Below are positions 51,366-59,180 of a stretch of DNA of 64,000 nucleotides, one piece after another (within the stretch, counting starts at the first letter, position 1; every line of letters starts with the position of its first letter). The position numbers were made by a program, and so were the translations under genes. This DNA comes from Flavobacteriaceae bacterium YJPT1-3. GTDB lineage: Bacteria > Bacteroidota > Bacteroidia > Flavobacteriales > Flavobacteriaceae. The stretch lies in assembly GCA_029866965.1 (NCBI GenBank), contig CP123444.1:2025501-2089500 (forward strand), read 5' to 3'. The notes below the pieces were generated by a model. The model searched no databases and was not told the origin of the DNA. It was given only the letters and a program-made list of their open reading frames with translations.

Positions 51366-51770
51366 ATGGACACTCTATTTGAACAACAATTGGATGATTA
51401 TCATGCGGATGTAAAAGCGTGGAAGTCAAAATTAGCCCTGGTGCGAGATGAATTGATTTTTATTGATCATTTGCTGCACTCCTATGTTTTTGAGCCCAGA
51501 ACACCTAATTTATTCGAACGCTTAGAACAATTTAAGACCGATCTCAAAGAGATTAAAGAGTCCCTGAATGAAACCGAGGAGGTTCTGGCTAAACACGATG
51601 CTGAACTCAGTGGTTTATTGGATTGTGAGACGGTGGCCTGTGATGCAGCATTCGAACATCGGCATAAGGAAGCTAAAGAACACTACCGCCATTTTGCACT
51701 GGAGTACGGCAAGATCAAGCAGAATATATTTTCGTACTGCGGAAAAATATTGAAGAGTAATAAAAAATAA
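51366..51770 (+). CDS. Uncharacterised coiled-coil protein, 134 aa
   Basis: A soluble, all-helical protein with heptad-like leucines and a C-terminal segment LLDCETVACDAAFEHRHKEAKEHYRHFALEYGKIK. It looks like a distant paralogue of the 147-aa protein at 52411: same size, same order of helices, a similar start (W-x3-L-x4-DE-x2-FI/L) and a similar late D-x3-F-x2-H-x(5)-Y/H pattern. The two flank hsp20, suggesting a shared role in this regulon. No known family recognised. Confidence 0.75.
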   Translation: MDTLFEQQLDDYHADVKAWKSKLALVRDELIFIDHLLHSYVFEPRTPNLFERLEQFKTDLKEIKESLNETEEVLAKHDAELSGLLDCETVACDAAFEHRHKEAKEHYRHFALEYGKIKQNIFSYCGKILKSNKK

Positions 51771-51786
51771 GCATCTCGGTTTTAGC

Positions 51787-51829
51787 TGATTTCGGTCATA
51801 GTTAATTGTCATTCCGGCCTGTACATTTA
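51787..51829 (+). promoter_or_regulatory. Crp/Fnr-type operator plus -7 element, hsp20
   Basis: TGATTTCGGTCA (51787-51798), 23 nt, TACATTTA (51822-51829). The leader to ATG 51870 is ~40 nt, longer than at other sites. Confidence 0.75.
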
Positions 51830-51869
51830 TCCTGTCAAATAAATTATTAATGCTTTAAATGTTTAAGCC

Positions 51870-52313
51870 ATGTCACTGGTCAGATTTAACAAAAACAGAT
51901 TTCCTTGGTTTGCTAACGGAGCGACCGACGTATGGGATTCTAGCGATTTTCTTGCCGATGATTTTTTCACGCGTCAGGAAAGTTTACCCGCTATGAATGT
52001 CAAAGAAACCGAAAACGACTTTCAAGTCGAATTGGCTATTCCCGGCTTTTCTAAGGAAGAGATTGAGGTAACTATGGAGAACGATTTGCTTTTTATTCAA
52101 GGAAATCGCTCTCAAGAAGAAGTGGAAGAAGAGGAAGATTACACCCGCAAGGAGTTTAGCTACAACCATTTTGAACGCAAATTGCAACTACCCGCCACGG
52201 TAGATCAGGAAAAAGAGGTCAAGGCTAAGTACAAGAACGGTGTACTCCGACTGAATTTGGCAAAGTATCCAGAGAGCGCAGGTCAATCTAAAAAGAAGAT
52301 AGCCATCGCGTAA
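51870..52313 (+). CDS. Hsp20/alpha-crystallin small heat shock protein
   Basis: A 147-aa chaperone. The alpha-crystallin domain spans ~40-140 (MNVKETENDFQVELAIPGFSKEEIEVTMENDLLFI, YNHFERKLQLPATVD, AKYKNGVLRLNLAK) and the C-terminal tail is short and basic. A rho-independent terminator follows. In mycobacteria the DosR regulon also contains an Hsp20 (Acr) beside USPs. Confidence 0.94.
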   Translation: MSLVRFNKNRFPWFANGATDVWDSSDFLADDFFTRQESLPAMNVKETENDFQVELAIPGFSKEEIEVTMENDLLFIQGNRSQEEVEEEEDYTRKEFSYNHFERKLQLPATVDQEKEVKAKYKNGVLRLNLAKYPESAGQSKKKIAIA

Positions 52314-52330
52314 TCTGAGTGATTCGGAAG

Positions 52331-52373
52331 CTGCCCTCTTGTTTTTAGGGGAATCGAGGGCAGTTTCTTTTTT
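52331..52373 (+). terminator. Rho-independent terminator after hsp20
   Basis: Stem CTGCCCTC / GAGGGCAG (52331-52338 with 52356-52363), then TTTCTTTTTT. The T-run overlaps an iterated TTTCGCGAAA palindrome core (52371-52380). Read-through would supply the downstream gene. Confidence 0.85.
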
Positions 52374-52380
52374 CGCGAAA
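52371..52380. repeat. Iterated palindrome core TTTCGCGAAA, intergenic
   Basis: The only copy outside any coding frame, fused to the T-run of the hsp20 terminator. Confidence 0.85.
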
Positions 52381-52410
52381 GCGAAATACAACCTTTCGAA
52401 ATAGCAAATC

Positions 52411-52854
52411 ATGTATTTCAATCAATACAAGTTCAAATATCTTGAATGGCACAGCGCCGAGGAGATTCATGAGATTACCTTACGCTGGCAATCGCAACTG
52501 GACTTCATTAAAGACGAGCAGCAATTTCTGACGCAATTGTTGAAGGAATATACGCTCGCACTTCTTTCTGATAAAGATTTCAGCAGTATACGTTCGCAAG
52601 TTGAACTACTCAGCGGTTTACAACAGCAATTGCCAACACTTCGGAAAAAGATCATCAAGCACCGCAATGATCTGGAGGTATTGGTAGACGGGATCAATGA
52701 GATCAAAAGAGAACGGGCCTTTCAGGACCGGCATTTGTTATTGGAGCTCAAAATTGAACATTACCTCAAAGAATATAAAGTCATTAAAAAACAATTGTTT
52801 GATGTGGTGCGCCAGGCCATCAAAAGTCAACGAAAAAAACGTCTACTTACCTAA
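52411..52854 (+). CDS. Uncharacterised coiled-coil protein, 147 aa
   Basis: All-helical soluble protein (LRWQSQLDFIKDEQQFLTQLL ... AFQDRHLLLELKIEHYLKEYKVIKKQLFDVV), apparently paralogous to the 134-aa gene on the other side of hsp20. No operator is visible in front of it; transcription may come by read-through of the hsp20 terminator. Its stop is followed directly by the next gene's ATG. Confidence 0.72.
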   Translation: MYFNQYKFKYLEWHSAEEIHEITLRWQSQLDFIKDEQQFLTQLLKEYTLALLSDKDFSSIRSQVELLSGLQQQLPTLRKKIIKHRNDLEVLVDGINEIKRERAFQDRHLLLELKIEHYLKEYKVIKKQLFDVVRQAIKSQRKKRLLT

Positions 52855-53514
52855 ATGTATCCCATGAAGTATTTTGTGCAAATCCTAACACTGATCCTAG
52901 TGTACCTCAGCGTAAGCTGTTCCAGCAGCGAACTGGTGGAAAACTGGAAGAATCCGGAGATTGAAGAATTCTACGCTCAGAAAGTCCTGGTTATAGCCAT
53001 CAGTAGCGATCAGGATAATCGAAAAATTTTCGAAAGACAACTGGCTAAACGGCTTGAGGAAGAAGGAGTTTTTGCCGTCACCAGCCAGGATGTCTTTAAA
53101 TCCGATTTTACCAGCATGCTGCGCTCAGAGGCAGAACTAGACGCGCTTCGCACGGATTTGGTTGAAGAAGGCATCGATGCCGTGCTCTTGTCTAAATTAT
53201 TAGGGGCAGAAGATAAAGTCACTTTAGTACAGGCCTATGGTAATCTCAGGGATTCGTTCCGCGGATTTGAAGAAGATTACATGCACAATCAAGAGATTTA
53301 CAACCAGGAAAATGAAATTCAAAAGTATACGGTCTACCATGCCAGTAGCGCGCTCTATTGCATTTGCCCAGACAAGGAAAAAGAATTGATCTGGCAAGGC
53401 TCCATTGATATTACCGAGCCGGACAGTCCGAGAAAAGCCATCAAAGATTATATCAATTTGCTAACTTGGGCTTTAGAAGAACAACAGCTACTCTTTGTAA
53501 AGCCCATGCTCTAG
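52855..53514 (+). CDS. Small periplasmic lipoprotein, unknown function
   Basis: A 219-aa lipoprotein (signal ending LSVSC). Start ATG 52855 or 52864. After the anchor it has an alpha/beta part (KVLVIAISSDQDNRKIFERQLAKRLEEEG) with a segment IDAVLLSKLLGAE, recalling DUF4136/LptE-like lipoproteins, but I cannot assign it firmly. It lies in an operon with the 147-aa gene and the dehydrogenase (1 bp gap). Confidence 0.7.
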   Translation: MYPMKYFVQILTLILVYLSVSCSSSELVENWKNPEIEEFYAQKVLVIAISSDQDNRKIFERQLAKRLEEEGVFAVTSQDVFKSDFTSMLRSEAELDALRTDLVEEGIDAVLLSKLLGAEDKVTLVQAYGNLRDSFRGFEEDYMHNQEIYNQENEIQKYTVYHASSALYCICPDKEKELIWQGSIDITEPDSPRKAIKDYINLLTWALEEQQLLFVKPML

Positions 53515-53515
53515 T

Positions 53516-54505
53516 ATGAAAACATTAATCTTCTCTGCCAAAGATTTTGAAATACCGTATTTGAAAAAAGCGAACGATGGAAAACATCAGTTCACTTTTA
53601 CTAAAGATCGTCTCACCAATGATACGGCCATGCAGGCGTTAAATCACAAAGCCATTTCTATTTTCTCCGCCGATGAGGCCTCGACTATGGTTCTGGAAAA
53701 GCTGGCTGATTTTGGCGTGGAGCATATCAGTTTACGGTCTGCAGGCTATGATAATGTTAATCTCAAGACAGCAAAAGAATTGGGAATCAAAGTGGCTAAT
53801 GCCCCCGATTATTCTCCTAACGCTATAGCAGAGCACGCGATCGCTCTGGCGCTGGCATTGAACCGAAATATTATTGGAGCGCATCATCAAGTCAATGCCT
53901 ATGACTTTAGGCTTGATCAACTCATCGGTTTCGATTTCAAAGGCAAAACCATGGGCGTGGTGGGCACCGGAAGGATAGGAGCTATCATCGTTAAAATACT
54001 TTCGGCTTTTGATACTCAAATTTTGGCTGTTGACACGAATCCAGATTCGGAATTAAAAAAACGTTATCTGGTAGACTACCGTTCCTTGGATGAGGTTTGT
54101 CAACAGGCAGATGTACTCTTTCTGTCAGTACCCTTGAATAGTGAGACCCATTATTTGTTTGATGAGAACCGCTTGCGCGACTTAAAGGCAAATTCTTTAA
54201 TGATCAATGTGGCTCGAGGAGCCGTAGTCAAGACAGAGGCCATCTTAGATGCTCTGGATCAAGATCAATTGAGCGGATATGCCGCTGATGTCTATGAGCA
54301 CGAAAAGGAAATTTTCTTCTATGATCGCTCCAAAAATCGCCCGAAGGATGATTTACTTGATCGGCTGATCAATCATCCCAAAGTGCTTTTAACGCCGCAT
54401 CAGGCCTGGGCCACTCAAGATGCTATTCAGCGTATCGCTGAGATCACCATCGATAATCTGGATCACTGGGAGCGGGGAGAGGCAGCTGCTTCAGAACTGG
54501 TTTGA
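53516..54505 (+). CDS. D-2-hydroxyacid dehydrogenase, D-lactate dehydrogenase type
   Basis: A 329-aa NAD-dependent enzyme. NAD motif GVVGTGRIGAIIVKIL; catalytic Arg in INVARGAVV, Glu in AADVYEHEKE and His in LTPHQAWAT. Substrate-binding segment LRSAGYDNV and the FFYDRS stretch fit the fermentative LdhA branch reducing pyruvate to D-lactate. Placement at the end of an operon in a putative low-oxygen regulon fits NADH disposal. Confidence 0.88.
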   Translation: MKTLIFSAKDFEIPYLKKANDGKHQFTFTKDRLTNDTAMQALNHKAISIFSADEASTMVLEKLADFGVEHISLRSAGYDNVNLKTAKELGIKVANAPDYSPNAIAEHAIALALALNRNIIGAHHQVNAYDFRLDQLIGFDFKGKTMGVVGTGRIGAIIVKILSAFDTQILAVDTNPDSELKKRYLVDYRSLDEVCQQADVLFLSVPLNSETHYLFDENRLRDLKANSLMINVARGAVVKTEAILDALDQDQLSGYAADVYEHEKEIFFYDRSKNRPKDDLLDRLINHPKVLLTPHQAWATQDAIQRIAEITIDNLDHWERGEAAASELV

Positions 54506-54559
54506 ATTGGGGATAGACCTCTTTCTTCAAATTTGGTTCATGAAAGTTCACTGACTCGA

Positions 54560-54943
54560 TTATTGATTCCCAATGATTAAATCCAGGTCTCTGGAATTTA
54601 AAAAGCGACGGAGCAAAGATATCTGAAAATCGCCCACGGCTTCGTGTCTGGGATCTGCGTTCAACAAGACCAAGCCATACCCTAGGCTGGAGAGTTTACA
54701 ATCCTGGATCACTTCGTGATTTAGACTACTACATACCGGTTTAAAATGAGCCTGGGTGGATAGCCCGGCCGTGTTGGCCACCTTTATCGCACAATTTATG
54801 GCGTCAGAGATCTGCTGAGGTGTAAATCCCTTATTCAATAGATCACTGGCCAGGTGTTTCATTTGTCTCCCGTAGTAAGCATCCATAAAGTCATCAATGA
54901 CCGGTAGGTAGGGTCTTGTTTTGCTGTAAATAATGAGTTCCAT
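54560..54943 (-). CDS. Uncharacterised 127-aa protein downstream of the DnaJ-type gene
   Basis: Soluble and partly helical; a stretch ASDLLNKGFTPQQISDAINCAIKVANTAGL is helix-rich and Cys-containing, and the C-terminus has LLRRFLNSRDLDLIIGNQ. It begins 11 bp after the DnaJ-type stop codon and is likely co-transcribed. I do not recognise it; a client-specific cofactor would be consistent but is unsupported. Confidence 0.65.
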   Translation of the reverse strand: MELIIYSKTRPYLPVIDDFMDAYYGRQMKHLASDLLNKGFTPQQISDAINCAIKVANTAGLSTQAHFKPVCSSLNHEVIQDCKLSSLGYGLVLLNADPRHEAVGDFQISLLRRFLNSRDLDLIIGNQ

Positions 54944-54954
54944 AATTCAATTTT

Positions 54955-55899
54955 TTAAATGGTGGCTCCCTGGCGGGTACGCAGGGTTTGTAATTTTTTA
55001 AATAAGGCTACTTCATCAGGGTTAAGATCTTTAGGTAGACGGAGTTGTATTTCTACAAAGAGATCGCCAAATAGTCCGGGGCGGTTATACATAGGCATAC
55101 CTTTACCCTTAATGCGCAACACCTTACCCGGGTCACTACCTTTGGGCACCGTGATATTGATGGCACCGGATAGGGTAGGAACCTTCACTTTACCCCCTAG
55201 AACGGCTGTAAAGAGATCAATGGTAGTCTGATGGTAGAGGTGATCGCCTTCCCGACGAAAACGATCATCAGGTTGTACCCGTAATTCGATGTATAAATCT
55301 CCCCGTCTGCCTTGACCGGTTCCGGCCTGGCCTTTTCCCTTTATTTTTAATTGTTGTCCGTCGTAAGATCCCGGTTTGATGGTGATGCGTAGATTTTCAT
55401 TATTCAGGCTAAAGGTGCGCTTGGCACCGTGATAGGCTTCGGTGAGCGTGATCGGGAGCTCAGCCTGGATGTCACCACCTTGAAAATCAAAGGGGCTTCC
55501 CTGCGTACGCTGACGTCCTCGACCGCCAAAAAATGTTTCGAAAAAGCTGGAAAAGTCTTCTGCTGATCCCCCCTGACCATAAAAGCTACCGGGATCTCCC
55601 TGATAGCGTCTGCCGCTTTGTTCTTTCGCGTAAGCGTAGTCCCTCCAATCGTCGCCGGCATGTTGATAGGCCTCCCAGTTGGACCCTAAGGTGTCGTACT
55701 TCTCTCTTTTCTCTGCATCACTCAACACCGCATGGGCTTCATTGATCTCCTTGAATTTTTCTTCAGCCTGGGGATTGTCAGGATTTTTATCAGGATGGTA
55801 CTGGGCCGCCAATTTCCGATACGCCTTTTTGATTTCTTTAGTGGTGGCGTTTTTATCGACATTTAAGATTTTATAGTAGTCCTTGTTCTGCATGTTCAA
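54955..55899 (-). CDS. DnaJ/CbpA-type co-chaperone
   Basis: A 314-aa type II J-protein. J domain 5-75 with HPD in [12 protein letters not shown]; a G/F-rich linker (~75-145, [23 protein letters not shown]); the C-terminal substrate domains, without the zinc finger. This is the CbpA layout of a stationary-phase DnaJ homologue that stimulates DnaK. ATG 55899 or 55893. Its promoter has an operator with the regulon spacing. Confidence 0.9.
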   Translation of the reverse strand: MNMQNKDYYKILNVDKNATTKEIKKAYRKLAAQYHPDKNPDNPQAEEKFKEINEAHAVLSDAEKREKYDTLGSNWEAYQHAGDDWRDYAYAKEQSGRRYQGDPGSFYGQGGSAEDFSSFFETFFGGRGRQRTQGSPFDFQGGDIQAELPITLTEAYHGAKRTFSLNNENLRITIKPGSYDGQQLKIKGKGQAGTGQGRRGDLYIELRVQPDDRFRREGDHLYHQTTIDLFTAVLGGKVKVPTLSGAINITVPKGSDPGKVLRIKGKGMPMYNRPGLFGDLFVEIQLRLPKDLNPDEVALFKKLQTLRTRQGATI

Positions 55900-55949
55900 T
55901 CGATCATTTACCTGTTAACATACTCACTTAAAGTTAATTAAAAGCGCTG

Positions 55950-55992
55950 TAAATTTGAAAAAAGAGCGGCTACTATTCCGTGATTTTGATCA
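55950..55992 (-). promoter_or_regulatory. Crp/Fnr-type operator plus -7 element, DnaJ-type gene
   Basis: On the - strand TGATCAAAATCA (55981-55992), 23 nt, CAAATTTA (55950-55957), one mismatch to TAnnTTTG/A. The leader to ATG is ~45 nt. Confidence 0.65.
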
Positions 55993-56188
55993 GGTTTGCA
56001 GCATAAAATCACCGGGTAGAATCCCAACTTGTAGATCGCGTTAGCAATTGGTGAACCATGTGGATCTGTGCTCTGGATGCTGAGGCTTAGTGCACCGTAT
56101 GTTGTTTTTGCAGGGTCTCTTCAGCATCAGAATGATTAGGAAATCCCTTCGTAGAGGATTGGAATTGATTAGATTTATCACGTCTACT

Positions 56189-58942
56189 ATGTTTAGAGGT
56201 TCGATCTTGAGATATTCGATTTTATTGCTGCTATTGATCGCCGGGCTTTTCCAGGGCTTCGCCCAACGGTTTAGTCCCGAGATCGACAATTACACCTTTG
56301 GGGACAACCAGAATTGGGATATCCATGTCGATGCGCAAGGGCTGGTACTCGTGGCTAATAACGAAGGGCTAATTGTCTTTAATGGCCAGCAATCTGAACT
56401 TTTAGAACTTCCCGGACAGACCATTATTCGATCCGTTTTTCCAGATGATGAGCGTATCTATACCGGTTCCTATGAAGAGTTTGGATTTTGGAAGCGGGAT
56501 GACTATGGCGAGTATCAATACACTTCTCTTACAGCATTGATCCGGCCTTCCGAGGATATCAACAGCGAGGAATTCTGGCAAATCTTAAAGTTTCAGGATC
56601 AAATCATCTTTCGATCTTTTGGTGGCGTTTATATTTATGATGGTACCCGCATCGAAAAAGTGGCCCAAAGTGATGGGGTGTCGGCAATGACTGTATTCGG
56701 GAATCGGTTGCTTGTAGATCATCCGCAAGGGGGCTTCGCGGCCGTGGTGGATAGCGAACTGGTCATACTCCCCGAATTTGAAGCCTATGCCCAGCAGCAA
56801 ATTAGTCAATTGGCTTCTTTTGAGGATCAGTTATTCTTCTATGTAGAGTCGGGGAGTGCCGTGATCTATGATGGAGACGTATTTTCAGCCCTTCCTTCAA
56901 GTATCAATACACTTTTGCTGCGTGAGGTGCTTAATAAAGTAAGTTTTATTGATCGGGACTATCTCGCTTTTGGAACGATCAAACAAGGGTTGATGTTTTA
57001 TCAGCTGCGCACCCAGGAAACGCAATTCATCAATAAAGAATCCGGATTAAACAATAATACCGTCCTGGGAATTCATTACAGCCAGGGCAACTTGTGGGCA
57101 GCTTTGGATAATGGATTCAGTAAGGTCGATCTCGACAGTCCCTTTCGCTATTACTTCGATCTTTCCGGGGATCTAGGAACAGTCTATGACATTGCCTATT
57201 ACAACAAGGCCTACTATTTGGCGAGTAATACAGGTATATACTCCTTCAATGAAGCCGATGAGCTTCAATTGATACAGAACTCAGAAGGCCATGTCTGGAA
57301 TTTACAGATTTTAGACGGTCGTTTATTTGCAGGTCATAATAACGGTACCTACGAGATTGATCAGTCGCGAATCCTTCCACGGGATATCACCTCTGGTGGA
57401 GTCTATCAATTTGTCCCGATTCCGGATTTACGTAACACCTATTTGCTATGCACCTATTCAGGAATCTTTAAGATGCATTTGGGAGCCCTTATACCTCAAA
57501 TCAGTAAAGTAACCGGCGTCGATTTTCCAATCAATGACATCATATTTGCGGACGACAGGACCATTTGGGCAACACATCCCTACAAGGGGCTGTACCGGCT
57601 GACCTTAGATGAAGATTATACTCAGATTCTCGAAAGGGAGGACTTTACCGAGCACCCGCAGCTAACGCAGTACAGGACCACCATACTGGAGGCCAATCAA
57701 AAGGTGTTATTCAACAATTCAGAGGAATGGTTGCGATTTGATGAGAAAGCAGAAGAAAACGATAACTTCATACCACTTCCTCAATTAGCGAAAATGAAAT
57801 CCATAGGGCGTGAGGAAGAAGGATTCTGGTTTTTCAAATCAGCAGGCGCTCCCAGTATTTTTTTGTTGGACGATCAGTTCAATGAAAAATACCAGATCAG
57901 TGATGTTGAGCTTATGGAGCATATGGTCGTTAATTATGAAAAAATAATAGCCCAAAATGATTCTATACGGCTCGTTAATCTCAACGATGGATTTGCCTAT
58001 TTTAACATCAACAATTTAGCTGAATCGGTTACCAAGGCACCGCGTATTCATAAATTTTATTCGCCCTCTTCCAGTTATCCCGTGGTTCAGGAGAGCTATG
58101 AAATTCCCTTCCGCCAATCCCGAAGTCTCACTCTGGAAGTCTATACCCCTGAAACCTTTGGAAATACCTTGACGTACCACTTGACGGGTGAAGAAGAGCA
58201 ACAAGAAGCGGTACAAGATGGATTGATACAGCTAAGGAATTTGGATTATGGGGACTACCTGCTTAAAATCTACAATGCCAGACCTGGTGGATCGGAGGGA
58301 GAGGAAAAACAAATCGCCCTAACCATACTGCCGCCCTGGTATTATTCCGCTTTCGCGAAAGCGTCTTACGTCGTACTGATCCTGCTGCTATTATTTTTCG
58401 TTTACCGGATCAATAGAAAAAAGGTGAAACAGGAACTGGCCCAACTAAAACGCCAGTATACACGAGAGACCCAAAAGAAAATCTTTGAACTGGAGAAGTC
58501 CAATCTAGAACGGGAAATTGGCAATAAAAAGAAAGAATTGACCAACTCTGTGGCGTCCATCATTAAAAAGAATGAAACCATCATTCAATTGCGTAATGAA
58601 CTTGAACGTTTGAAGGAGGTTTCTACCAACCCGTACAGAACCAAGATGATTTTGGCCTCTTCCAAAAAAACAATTCACAATCAGAAGGATTGGAGTCAAT
58701 TTGAACTTAATTTCAGGCAGATAAACGCCGATTTCTTTGATAACCTGGTGGCTGTGCATCCCAAAATTTCGACTCGCGATCTAAAGCTTTGCGCGTACAT
58801 CAAAACCGGTTTGACCTCCAAAGAAATTGCACCACTTATGGGTATATCAGTTCGTGGGGTTGAATTGAGGAGATACCGCTTGAGGAAAAAATTGGGAATG
58901 AATGCCGAAGAAAGTTTTCAGGACTATTTTCAATCGTTTTAG
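56189..58942 (+). CDS. Propeller/Y_Y_Y sensor with cytoplasmic LuxR-type helix-turn-helix
   Basis: From ATG 56189 (an upstream frame to 56090 lacks a signal) the protein has 917 aa: signal peptide (ILLLLLIAGLFQGFAQ), a periplasmic beta-propeller of repeated W/Y-rich blades (~25-620), a Y_Y_Y-like domain, one transmembrane helix (~760-780), a coiled coil, and a C-terminal GerE/LuxR HTH (STRDLKLCAYIKTGLTSKEIAPLMGISVRGVELRRYRLRKKLG). This matches one-piece Bacteroidota sugar regulators that bind oligosaccharide outside and DNA inside. It directly precedes susC, so it probably controls this locus. The palindrome at 58351 encodes AFAKA at the membrane edge. Confidence 0.88.
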   Translation: MFRGSILRYSILLLLLIAGLFQGFAQRFSPEIDNYTFGDNQNWDIHVDAQGLVLVANNEGLIVFNGQQSELLELPGQTIIRSVFPDDERIYTGSYEEFGFWKRDDYGEYQYTSLTALIRPSEDINSEEFWQILKFQDQIIFRSFGGVYIYDGTRIEKVAQSDGVSAMTVFGNRLLVDHPQGGFAAVVDSELVILPEFEAYAQQQISQLASFEDQLFFYVESGSAVIYDGDVFSALPSSINTLLLREVLNKVSFIDRDYLAFGTIKQGLMFYQLRTQETQFINKESGLNNNTVLGIHYSQGNLWAALDNGFSKVDLDSPFRYYFDLSGDLGTVYDIAYYNKAYYLASNTGIYSFNEADELQLIQNSEGHVWNLQILDGRLFAGHNNGTYEIDQSRILPRDITSGGVYQFVPIPDLRNTYLLCTYSGIFKMHLGALIPQISKVTGVDFPINDIIFADDRTIWATHPYKGLYRLTLDEDYTQILEREDFTEHPQLTQYRTTILEANQKVLFNNSEEWLRFDEKAEENDNFIPLPQLAKMKSIGREEEGFWFFKSAGAPSIFLLDDQFNEKYQISDVELMEHMVVNYEKIIAQNDSIRLVNLNDGFAYFNINNLAESVTKAPRIHKFYSPSSSYPVVQESYEIPFRQSRSLTLEVYTPETFGNTLTYHLTGEEEQQEAVQDGLIQLRNLDYGDYLLKIYNARPGGSEGEEKQIALTILPPWYYSAFAKASYVVLILLLLFFVYRINRKKVKQELAQLKRQYTRETQKKIFELEKSNLEREIGNKKKELTNSVASIIKKNETIIQLRNELERLKEVSTNPYRTKMILASSKKTIHNQKDWSQFELNFRQINADFFDNLVAVHPKISTRDLKLCAYIKTGLTSKEIAPLMGISVRGVELRRYRLRKKLGMNAEESFQDYFQSF
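58349..58362. repeat. Iterated palindrome GCTTTCGCGAAAGC
   Basis: Exact 14-mer in the propeller regulator gene, read as AFAKA just before the membrane helix. Confidence 0.95.
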
Positions 58943-58962
58943 GAATATCTCAAAATATTCCT
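58941..58962 (+). terminator. Weak hairpin overlapping the stop of the propeller regulator
   Basis: AGGAATAT / ATATTCCT, 8-bp stem and 6-base loop. No clean T-run follows on the + strand, so termination is uncertain. The rest of 58963-59180 is AT-rich leader of susC without a recognisable operator. Confidence 0.35.
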
Positions 58963-59180
58963 TAAAAAAGTAGTAGATTAATAGTTAAATCACTTAATCA
59001 TCACTACATCACTTTGTTAAAAATTCAAATTAGCGGCTAATTTAACTATCATAAAATCAGTTAGTTAAAATATTTTGCCGACTTCATCATTTTCGCTACA
59101 ACGTTTTCGCTCTTTTCCTCTTTAATTTTACAAGGCACGACATATAAGTCGGAAAGAAACCAAATAAAGAACGAAAAACT

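Noticed and set aside
53010-53222. Small - strand gene inside the lipoprotein gene
   Set aside because: Ser-rich antisense frame typical of the complement of a coding sequence; no independent signals.
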